Shown here one piece after another: positions 56,135 to 63,092 of a stretch of 64,000 bases of DNA (the first letter of the stretch is position 1; every line of letters begins with the position of its first letter). A program made the position numbers and the translations under genes. The DNA comes from Pseudotabrizicola sp. (GTDB taxonomy: Bacteria > Pseudomonadota > Alphaproteobacteria > Rhodobacterales > Rhodobacteraceae), in the NCBI RefSeq assembly GCF_030656345.1, contig NZ_JAUSNR010000023.1, positions 62,001-126,000 of the forward strand, in the 5' to 3' direction. The notes under the pieces are model-generated. The model worked only from the letters and a program-made list of their open reading frames with translations, was not told the DNA's origin and ran no database searches.

Positions 56135-57094
56135 ATGAGGATTGTGCCGGAAGCGCTGATTGCGGGCCTTGTCTCGCCCGAAGATGCCTTTGCGGCGGTG
56201 GAGGCGGTGTTTGCCGCCATGTCGCGCGGCGAGGCCTATAACTTCGACGTGGTGCGTGAGGCACTGGGTGAGGGGCGGCAGTATGGCTTCAAGTCGGGGC
56301 TGGACCGGGCTGGCGGGCAGTTGGGGGTGAAGGCCGGGGGGTACTTTCCCGGCAATGCGGCGCGCGGGATCATCAACCACCAGTCGACCGTGTTTCTATT
56401 CGACCCCGAGACCGGGCGGCCGACGGCCATGGTCGGCGGCGGGTTGCTGACCGCGCTGCGCACGGCGGCGGCGGCGGCGATTTCCATCGACCGGCTGGCG
56501 CGGCGGGATGCGAAGGTTCTGGGCATGGTGGGGGCGGGGCATCAGGCCGGGTTCCAACTGCGCGCAGCGGCGCGGGTGCGGGGGTTCGAGCGGGTGATCG
56601 GCTGGAACCTGCACCCCGAGATGCTGGACCGGCTGGGCGCGATTGCCGCAGAGCTTGGGGTGCCGTTTGAGGCGGTGCCCTTGGCGCGGATGGTGGAGGC
56701 GGATGTGATCGTGACGATCACCTCGTCGCCCGCTGCCAGCCTGTTGAGTGCCCATGTGTCCCCCGGCACTCATCTGGCCTGCATGGGCACCGATACGAAG
56801 GGCAAGCAGGAGGTGGAGCCGGCGCTGCTGGGCCGGGCCTCGGTGTTCACCGATGAGATTGCGCAAGCGGTGAGCATTGGTGAGGCGCAGCATGCGGTGG
56901 CGGCGGGTCTGCTGGACGCGACCGCGATCACGCCTTTGGGCGATGTGATCACCGGCGCGCATCCCGGGCGGCGGACGGAGGACGAGATCACGCTGTTTGA
57001 CGGTACCGGCGTGGGCTTGCAGGATCTGGCGGTGGCGGCGATGGCGGTGCGCCGGGCGGAGGAGCGCGGGCAGGGGGCGGTGGTGGAGGTCTGA
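56135..57094 (+). CDS. bhcD: Iminosuccinate reductase BhcD
   Basis: 319 residues, ornithine cyclodeaminase/mu-crystallin family. NAD(P) Rossmann loop VLGMVGAGHQAGFQLRAA (about 128-145), substrate region GGQLGVKAGGYFPGN and SIGEAQHAV. It reduces iminosuccinate to aspartate, regenerating the amino donor used by BhcA and closing the cycle. The start giving MRIVPEALIAG fits the family; a GTG lies 12 bases upstream. Codons are strongly G-ending. Confidence 0.92.
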   Translation: MRIVPEALIAGLVSPEDAFAAVEAVFAAMSRGEAYNFDVVREALGEGRQYGFKSGLDRAGGQLGVKAGGYFPGNAARGIINHQSTVFLFDPETGRPTAMVGGGLLTALRTAAAAAISIDRLARRDAKVLGMVGAGHQAGFQLRAAARVRGFERVIGWNLHPEMLDRLGAIAAELGVPFEAVPLARMVEADVIVTITSSPAASLLSAHVSPGTHLACMGTDTKGKQEVEPALLGRASVFTDEIAQAVSIGEAQHAVAAGLLDATAITPLGDVITGAHPGRRTEDEITLFDGTGVGLQDLAVAAMAVRRAEERGQGAVVEV

Positions 57095-57191
57095 GGTCCG
57101 CTTAGGGCCGGAAACCTTGTCCGGGTGACAAAGCCGCGCTTGCGCACACGGCAGTGGCGTGCTGATCCTGCCGCGCGGAACGAGGTGCAGC

Positions 57192-58166
57192 ATGCGGGTT
57201 TTCATCAACGGATTTGGCCGGATCGGGCGTTCTGTCCTGCGGGCCTGGGCGGCTGCCCCATCGCTGTGGCCGGGGCTGGAGGTGGTGGGCATCAACGACA
57301 TCGCCGCACCCGAGATGTGCGCGCATCTGTTCGAATATGACAGCGTGTTCGGGCCATGGCGCGGCACGGTGGCGCTGGAACACGGCGTGCTGGTGGTGAA
57401 CGGGCGGGCGATCCCGCTGCACCGGGCGGCGGATCTGTCGGGGCTGGATCTGCGGGGCGTCGATGTGGTGATGGAATGCACCGGGCGGGCCGACTGCCAT
57501 GAGGTGGCGGCACGCGGGGTGCGGGCGGGGGCGCGGCGGGTGCTGATCTCGGGTCCGTCGCAGGCGGCAGAGGTGACGGTGGTGCTGGGGGCGAATGACG
57601 AGGTGCTGACGGATCAGCAGATCGTGTCGAACGCGTCGTGCACCACCAATGCGCTGGCCCCGCTGGCGCGGTTGATCCACCGCGAATGGGGGGTGGTGAC
57701 CGGGTCGATGACCACGATCCATTGCTACACCGGCAGCCAGCCCACGGTCGATGCCCCGGCGGCGGATTATGCGCGGTCGCGCGCCGCCGCCCTGTCGATG
57801 GTGCCGACCACCACCAGCGCCTCGCGCCTGCTGGACCATGTGCTGCCCCAGATTGCCGGGCGGATCGAGGGGTCGGCGGTGCGGGTGCCGGTGGCCAGCG
57901 TGTCTTGCGTCGATCTGGCGGTGATGACGCAGCGGCCGGTGACGGTTGATGCCGTCAACGCGGCGTTTCATGCGGCGGGCGGGGTGATCGGGGTGACCGA
58001 CCGGGCGCTGGTGTCGACCGATCTGCGGGCCCGGCCTGAGAGCATCGTGATGGCCACGCCGGAAACCCGGGTGACCCAAGGCGGGATGCTGCGGGTGTTT
58101 GGCTGGTATGACAATGAATGGGGATTTTCCAACCGGATGCTGGATGTGGCCTTGCGGATGGGGTGA
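57192..58166 (+). CDS. Glyceraldehyde-3-phosphate dehydrogenase paralogue
   Basis: 324 residues. NAD loop FINGFGRIGRSVLRAW at the N-terminus and nucleophile Cys in NASCTTNALAP; the base His is in MTTIHCYTGSQPTVDAP. The region following differs from canonical enzymes: RSRAAALSMVPTTTSASRLL replaces the RGAAQNIIPSSTGAAKAV-type phosphate-binding loops. It may be a gluconeogenic GAPDH, an erythrose-4-phosphate dehydrogenase or use another substrate. It follows bhcD by 97 bases on the same strand and has its own intrinsic terminator, so co-transcription with bhc is possible. Confidence 0.85.
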   Translation: MRVFINGFGRIGRSVLRAWAAAPSLWPGLEVVGINDIAAPEMCAHLFEYDSVFGPWRGTVALEHGVLVVNGRAIPLHRAADLSGLDLRGVDVVMECTGRADCHEVAARGVRAGARRVLISGPSQAAEVTVVLGANDEVLTDQQIVSNASCTTNALAPLARLIHREWGVVTGSMTTIHCYTGSQPTVDAPAADYARSRAAALSMVPTTTSASRLLDHVLPQIAGRIEGSAVRVPVASVSCVDLAVMTQRPVTVDAVNAAFHAAGGVIGVTDRALVSTDLRARPESIVMATPETRVTQGGMLRVFGWYDNEWGFSNRMLDVALRMG

Positions 58167-58191
58167 TCCGGACCACAGGTGATCTGATTGA

Positions 58192-58213
58192 GCACCTTCG
58201 GTGCAAGCTTTTT
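58192..58213 (+). terminator. Intrinsic terminator of the GAPDH paralogue
   Basis: GCACC-TTC-GGTGC hairpin followed by AAGCTTTTT, 25 bases after the stop codon. Confidence 0.75.
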
Positions 58214-58251
58214 AGTCGCTTTCGGGCGCTTCGGCCCTCGGCTCCGCTGAT

Positions 58252-58296
58252 GGGGGCGCTGCCCCCAAACCCTCGGAGTATTTGAAAAAGCTGCAA
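58252..58296 (+). repeat. GGAGTATTT repeat copy 10 with GC hairpin
   Basis: GGGGGC-GCT-GCCCCC hairpin (58252-58266) then GGAGTATTTG and AAAAAGCTGCAA (58275-58296). It is the left part of an inverted pair with copy 11. Confidence 0.75.
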
Positions 58297-58320
58297 AGCC
58301 AAACTGCGGACATTGAGGCC

Positions 58321-58341
58321 TGCACCTTTCTGAAATACTCC
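58321..58341 (-). repeat. GGAGTATTT repeat copy 11 (right arm of inverted pair)
   Basis: On the minus strand GGAGTATTTCAG then AAAGGTGCA, preceded by GCGCACCGCGCGG. It lies 20 bases beyond the stop of the minus-strand reductase gene and, with copy 10, would give a bidirectional terminator at a convergent junction. Confidence 0.75.
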
Positions 58342-58361
58342 CGCGCGGTGCGCTTCCGAAC

Positions 58362-59597
58362 TTAGTGGCGTGGGGGACGGGTCTCATCTGTGCGAGGCGT
58401 CAGGCCGTAGCGCGCGGCGATGGCCCAGACGTGGGGCGGGATCATGTTTTTCATCCGCGCCGGATGGCTGCGGCGCAGATGGAGGATGGTCTCGACGGCT
58501 TTCATTTCCACCCGCGCGCGGGCGAATTCGAGGCCCTTCGGGCCGAAGTGGCGTTGCAGGATGCTGACCAGCGGGCGCAGCCAGTTCGGCATGCGGCGCA
58601 GCGGCAGGCCGCCGGCGGCGCGGGCGGTGTTTTGCAGGAAGCCTTTCACTGCCGCTTCGCGCTTGCCCGTCGAGGTAAGCGGGGCGGTGGTCAGCCGGTC
58701 CTTGATCAGCGCCAGCAGTGCGGCACCCCGGTCGTTGCGGGCGATGATCCATTGATCGCCGTCGCCGCCCATATAGCCCACGGTGATATCGGCCAGACGG
58801 TTGGTGTAATCGACGCAGGTCTTGCAGGTCATCGGGAAGAAATCGGCAGGCAGCTGGCTGATGGGCAGTTGCAGGAAGGGGATGAACCGTGGCTTGCGGC
58901 CATCGTCAAACCGCAACTCCACCCGGAAGTCGGCGCGGAATTCGAGGTAGCTGATGGTTTCGGGGGCGGGGTCGAGCAGGTTCAGGAAGGTGTGGAAGTT
59001 CGCGGTTGTGGTGTTGTCGGAGCAGGGGGTGCCGATGATGGTGAGGGCCTCAAACCCCAGTTCGGATTCGAGCGCGCGCAGGGCGTAGGTCTGGCAGGGG
59101 ATGCCGATCATCGCCAGCCGCTTGTATCCGGCGGCGCGGGCGGGTTCGAGCAGGGCAAGGGTGGGGGCCCAGCCCATGCGCATGCCGCGGGCTTGGGCCA
59201 TGTCGGCGGGGTTGGTGATGAGGGCGGGCAGCGGTTTCCAGCGGTCCGCCGGGTCGGGCAGGACGGTCAGTACGGCATCGACCAGCCTGCGCTCCAGCAG
59301 CGTGGCGGCGAGGGTGGTGGTGATGCCGGTCCATTGTGCGCCGGGGGCCGGGGGGGTGAGGCGGGCGCGCAGCATGGTGTGGGTGACGCCGAAGAACGCC
59401 TCATCCGTGCCCGGGGTGGCGGTGCGGCCGTGCACCGCTTGTTCCAGCGCAGGGTAGTCGGGGGCGATGAACTGGCAGGCGCGGCCACAGGCGCGGCCAT
59501 CGCCAAGGCGCGAGACGCCGCAATCGGTGCAGAGCCCGTCGCGCGGGCCGCCGGGGAGGGTGGGGATCTGCGGGCCGGGGCGGGTGTGGTCGAACAT
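58362..59597 (-). CDS. FrhB/BciB-type flavo-iron-sulfur reductase (F420 hydrogenase beta-subunit family)
   Basis: 411 residues. Cys residues in LCTDCGVSRLGDGRACGRAC (about 28-46) and CKTCVDYTNRLADITVGYMGG near residue 265 should bind [4Fe-4S] clusters; the FrhB N- and C-terminal domains bracket IGIPCQTYALRALE. Members include BciB, the ferredoxin-dependent divinyl chlorophyllide 8-vinyl reductase, of similar length. No photosynthesis gene is nearby, so BciB is a candidate only; formate/methanogen-like F420 use is unlikely in this lineage. The ATG has an AGGAG site. GNAT gene is divergent, 99 bases away. Confidence 0.75.
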   Translation of the reverse strand: MFDHTRPGPQIPTLPGGPRDGLCTDCGVSRLGDGRACGRACQFIAPDYPALEQAVHGRTATPGTDEAFFGVTHTMLRARLTPPAPGAQWTGITTTLAATLLERRLVDAVLTVLPDPADRWKPLPALITNPADMAQARGMRMGWAPTLALLEPARAAGYKRLAMIGIPCQTYALRALESELGFEALTIIGTPCSDNTTTANFHTFLNLLDPAPETISYLEFRADFRVELRFDDGRKPRFIPFLQLPISQLPADFFPMTCKTCVDYTNRLADITVGYMGGDGDQWIIARNDRGAALLALIKDRLTTAPLTSTGKREAAVKGFLQNTARAAGGLPLRRMPNWLRPLVSILQRHFGPKGLEFARARVEMKAVETILHLRRSHPARMKNMIPPHVWAIAARYGLTPRTDETRPPRH

Positions 59598-59696
59598 GGC
59601 ATCTCCTGTCACACAGATGACAATAGGGGTGTCAGATTAAAATGACAGTGCCTTGTGTGGCGGGGCGGTGCTAGGCTGCCGGAAAAGGGGATACAG

Positions 59697-60134
59697 ATGC
59701 AGATACGCAAGCCGGAGGCCGGGGATTTTGAGGCGTGGTCGGCGCTGTATGCAGGCTATGCGGCGTTTTACGGCGTGGCGCAGAGTGAGGCGATGCGGGG
59801 GCAGGTGTGGGAGTGGATCCACGATCCGGGGCATGAGGTGCAGGCGCTGGTGGCCGAGGCGGATGGCCGGTTGCTGGGGCTGGCGCATTTCCGGGCCTTT
59901 GCGCGGCCCTTGTCGGCCAGCAGCGGCGGATTTCTGGATGATCTGTTTGTCAGCGAGGATGCGCGTGGCAGCGGCGCTGCCGCCGCGCTGATCGCCGGGG
60001 TCGAGGCCGAGGGGCGGCGCAGGGGCTGGACGGTGATCCGTTGGATCACCGCCGAGAGCAATGACCGGGCGCGGGGGCTGTATGACCGGGTGGCTGGCCG
60101 CACGCCTTGGGTGACCTATGATCTGAAGCTGTAG
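59697..60134 (+). CDS. GNAT family N-acetyltransferase
   Basis: 145 residues. Motif A reads FLDDLFVSEDARGSGAAAALIAGVEAEGRRRG (about 80-112) with the R/QxxGxA acetyl-CoA loop; ITAESNDRARGLYDRVAGRTPWVTYDLKL ends the domain with the conserved Tyr. An AAAAGGGG site precedes the ATG. Substrate unknown. It is divergent from the FrhB-like gene and convergent with the permease of the ureide operon. Longer in-frame starts (59655) are not supported. Confidence 0.86.
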   Translation: MQIRKPEAGDFEAWSALYAGYAAFYGVAQSEAMRGQVWEWIHDPGHEVQALVAEADGRLLGLAHFRAFARPLSASSGGFLDDLFVSEDARGSGAAAALIAGVEAEGRRRGWTVIRWITAESNDRARGLYDRVAGRTPWVTYDLKL

Positions 60135-60180
60135 CGGTCGAGGTCACAAGCCGCAGGAGCGGCTTGTGACAAGGCTGGCT

Positions 60181-61596
60181 TTACTCGCCCGCGTTTTCGG
60201 GCAGCACCAGATTGAGGGTGATGGCAATGGCCGCCGCAGGCAGCAGGCCCGAAGTCAGCAGGATCTGCGCGGTCTGGCCCATGTGTTGCAGGGCCTCTGG
60301 CACCAGTTGCAGGCCGAGGCTGACCGACAGGGCGGTGGCAAAGATCACCATGTTGCGGCGGTTCCATTTCACATCCGACAGCATGCTGACGCCCGCGGCA
60401 CAGACCATGCCGAACATCACCACCACGCCGCCGCCCAGCACGTTGATCGGCACCGTGTTGATGGCGGCACCGATCTTTGGCACCAGACCGCAGAGGATCA
60501 GGAAGATCGCGCCGATGGTCACCACATGGCGGCTCATCAGCCCGGTCATCGCGATCAGGCCGACATTCTGGCTGAACGAGGTGTTGGGCAAGCCGCCGAA
60601 GATGCCGGCGATGGCCGAACCTGCGCCATCGGCGAAGGTGGCACCCTCGATTTCCTTGTCGGTCGCCTCACGTCCGGCGCCGCCCTTGGTGATGCCCGAC
60701 ACGTCGCCGACCGTCTCGATCGCAGAGATCAGCGCCATGAAGCACATGCCGATGATGATGGCGGCGTTGAATTCGATGCCCCAGCGGAACGGGTTGGGCA
60801 GGGCGAACAGCCCGGCGCGTTCCACGGCGGTAAAGCTGACCTGTCCCATGAACAGCGCGACGACATAGCCCGCCAGAATGCCGACCAGCACCGCCGCCAC
60901 CGCCATGAAGCCACGGGTGAAGAACTTGATGGCGAGGGTGACGCAGATCACGACCAGCGCCGGGAACCATTGGGCAAAGCTGCCGAAGCTGACCGCATCC
61001 CAGTTCACCGGCACGCCAGCGGCATTGGCCTCGGCAATCGCGCGCATTCCGGCTTCCATCGCGGGCACGCCGCCCGCCGCATATTGAATGCCGACGCGGA
61101 CCAGCGCCAGACCGATCATCAGGACGATCAGCCCGGTCACAAGCGGCGGCAGGGCATAGCGGATGCGCCCGATCAGGAAGCCGAGAAAGAAGTGGAAGAT
61201 GCCGCCGAAGACCACCCCGGTCATCAACCCGGCCAGACCGGCCGAGCCCAGACCGGCGACTGCCGGGATCATGACCGGCACAAAGGCAAAGGACGTGCCC
61301 TGCACGATTGGCAGCTTTGCCCCCACCGGGCCGACGCCGATGGTCTGGAACAGGGTGGCCACCCCGGCAAACAGCATCGACATCTGGATCATGTAGGTCA
61401 TGTCCGGAAAGCCGAGCGCGGCCTGATCAGACCCGAAGCCGATGCCAGCCGCACCGCAGACGATGATGGCGGGGGTGACGTTCGAGACGAACATTGCCAG
61501 CACGTGCTGGATACCCAGCGGAATGGCGCGCCCGAGGGCGGGCATGTAGTCAGGATCGCGGAGCTGCTCCGGCGTTCCCATGGCGGAACTTGTCAT
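60181..61596 (-). CDS. NCS2 family purine (urate/xanthine) permease
   Basis: 471 residues with about 14 helices. NCS2 motifs include QGTSFAFVPVMIP (the QGx-type motif near residue 99) and the ALISAIETVGDVSGITK segment (about 291-307), with conserved Glu. GGLPNTSFSQNVGLIAMTG follows. It is the last gene of a puuE-allE-allA-permease operon, so urate, xanthine or allantoin-related purines are the likely cargo. The chosen start MTSSAMGTPEQL removes an upstream low-complexity region. Confidence 0.9.
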   Translation of the reverse strand: MTSSAMGTPEQLRDPDYMPALGRAIPLGIQHVLAMFVSNVTPAIIVCGAAGIGFGSDQAALGFPDMTYMIQMSMLFAGVATLFQTIGVGPVGAKLPIVQGTSFAFVPVMIPAVAGLGSAGLAGLMTGVVFGGIFHFFLGFLIGRIRYALPPLVTGLIVLMIGLALVRVGIQYAAGGVPAMEAGMRAIAEANAAGVPVNWDAVSFGSFAQWFPALVVICVTLAIKFFTRGFMAVAAVLVGILAGYVVALFMGQVSFTAVERAGLFALPNPFRWGIEFNAAIIIGMCFMALISAIETVGDVSGITKGGAGREATDKEIEGATFADGAGSAIAGIFGGLPNTSFSQNVGLIAMTGLMSRHVVTIGAIFLILCGLVPKIGAAINTVPINVLGGGVVVMFGMVCAAGVSMLSDVKWNRRNMVIFATALSVSLGLQLVPEALQHMGQTAQILLTSGLLPAAAIAITLNLVLPENAGE

Positions 61597-61675
61597 CTGT
61601 GTATCCTCTCCCTTGGGCTTTTGGTCGGTCCGTCGGGGCGGCCCTGTGGCCCGGACGGTCAGAAGCGCCCCCTCC

Positions 61676-62170
61676 TCAGGGCGCGCGCACCGTCCAGCTT
61701 TTGCTGTAGCGGTGTTCTTCGAGGTTGGGCGTGGGACCGATGCGGTCAACCACGGCGAAAAGCCCGTTGGTGGCAGGCGCGCCGGGGGCCTGCAGCGGGG
61801 TCAGCACGCCGTGCCAGGTGCCGCGGTGCAGGTTGATGCCTTGCGCGCCGTTGGTCAGGAAGGCGAGCGGTGTGGCATCAAGGCTGCGCGCGACGATGAT
61901 CAGAAACGGGTGTGGGGTCATCGGGATAAAGGCCTGAGAGCCATCGGGGTGACGCTCGATCAGGTCGAAGCTGTAGGGCAGGGCGCGCGGTTCGGCCTTG
62001 AAGATGGAGATCCCCGCGCTGCCCTGTGCGCCGAAATCGAGCGTGGCGCGGTCGTGGTGGCGCTGGCACATCCCTTCGTTGATCAGCCGGAAATCGCCGG
62101 TGGCATCGAGGATGTCGCCATAGGGGGCGAAGGCTTCGGCGGTGAGGGGCTGCGGCTTGATCACCGGCAT
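61676..62170 (-). CDS. allA: Ureidoglycolate lyase
   Basis: 164 residues. Family features: IKPQPLTAEAFAPYGDIL at the start, NEGMCQRHHD, ISIFKAEPRALPYSFDLIERHP, the SQAFIPM segment and NLHRGTWHGVLTPL near the C-terminus. It splits (S)-ureidoglycolate to glyoxylate and urea, so it feeds glyoxylate directly to the bhc cycle encoded about 5 kb away. GGGAGG-type site precedes the ATG. An inverted repeat lies between it and allE upstream. Confidence 0.94.
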   Translation of the reverse strand: MPVIKPQPLTAEAFAPYGDILDATGDFRLINEGMCQRHHDRATLDFGAQGSAGISIFKAEPRALPYSFDLIERHPDGSQAFIPMTPHPFLIIVARSLDATPLAFLTNGAQGINLHRGTWHGVLTPLQAPGAPATNGLFAVVDRIGPTPNLEEHRYSKSWTVRAP

Positions 62171-62171
62171 G

Positions 62172-62245
62172 CGCTCTTCCCTCCCTTGCGGTCGCTCATC
62201 GCTGGGCGCCCGGACAGCGATGACGCCCGCAGGGGCGGAAGAGCG
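62172..62245. repeat. Imperfect inverted repeat between allE and allA
   Basis: Arms 62172-62203 and 62216-62245 (about 30 nt, several mismatches) with a 12-nt loop, in the 79-base gap inside the operon. The allA ribosome site falls at its base, so folding could modulate allA translation. Confidence 0.55.
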
Positions 62246-62249
62246 GCCC

Positions 62250-63092
62250 TCACCGTATTGCTCCAAAGGCACCGGGGCCACGCAGCTTGGCGTGGCGGTT
62301 GACGTCTTTGTATAGAAGGTAGCGGAACGGACCGGGGCCTGCGGCGTAGCAGGCTTGCGGGCAATAGGCGCGCAGCCACATGAAATCGCCTGCCTCGACC
62401 TCGACCCAGTCTTGATTGAGCTTGTAGACCGCCTTGCCCTGCAGCACGTAAAGCCCGTGTTCCATCACATGGGTTTCTTCAAACGGGATGGTGCCGCCGG
62501 GCTGGAAGGTGACGATGTTGACATGGGCATCGTGGCGCAGATCGGCGGGGTCGGCAAAGCGGGTGGTGCCCCAGACGTTGTTGGTGTCGGGCATGAAGGA
62601 CAAAGGCACGTCGCGTTCGTTGATGATGATGGGATCGGGGCGGGCGATGCCGGGGGCGGGTTCATAGATCTTGCGCAGCCAGTGGAAGCGGGCGGGGGAG
62701 TTGCCCTCGGCCAGCAGGGTCCAGCGGCTGCCTGCAGGGATATAGGCGTAGCCGCCCGCGTCCATCTCGTAGCCCTGACCGTCGATGGTCAGGGTGGCGA
62801 GGCCTTGGGTAAAGAACAGCCAGTGTTCGGCACCCTCTTCCGCGTCGGGCGCGTCAGAGCCGCCGCCGGGGGCGACCTCCATCACATATTGGCTGAAGGT
62901 TTCGGAAAACCCGCTCATCGGGCGGGCGATCATCCAGAGCCGGGTTTTGCGCCAGCCGGGCAGGGCGCTGGTGACGATGTCGGAGAAGCAGCCCTTTGGA
63001 ATGACGGCATAGGCGGTGGTGAACACGGCGCGGCCGGTCATCAGCTGGGTTTGCGGCGGCAGGCCGCCGGGGGGCGCGTAATACTGGGTCAT
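62250..63092 (-). CDS. allE: (S)-Ureidoglycine aminohydrolase
   Basis: 280 residues, bicupin. First cupin (about 60-140: EHWLFFTQGLATLTIDGQ and GGYAYIPAGSRW) and second (about 190-270: TFQPGGTIPFEETHVMEHGLYVLQGKAVY, metal-binding His/Glu set, and GDFMWLRAYCPQACYAAG) are intact. It hydrolyses (S)-ureidoglycine to ureidoglycolate and ammonia with Mn2+. Its ATG overlaps the stop of puuE (ATGA). The operon context makes this a near-certain purine catabolic enzyme. Confidence 0.95.
   Translation of the reverse strand: MTQYYAPPGGLPPQTQLMTGRAVFTTAYAVIPKGCFSDIVTSALPGWRKTRLWMIARPMSGFSETFSQYVMEVAPGGGSDAPDAEEGAEHWLFFTQGLATLTIDGQGYEMDAGGYAYIPAGSRWTLLAEGNSPARFHWLRKIYEPAPGIARPDPIIINERDVPLSFMPDTNNVWGTTRFADPADLRHDAHVNIVTFQPGGTIPFEETHVMEHGLYVLQGKAVYKLNQDWVEVEAGDFMWLRAYCPQACYAAGPGPFRYLLYKDVNRHAKLRGPGAFGAIR

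Noticed and set aside
58362-59597. Evidence for a photosynthesis gene cluster from the BciB-like gene
   Set aside because: No bch, crt or puf gene occurs in the window, and the family is broader than BciB.
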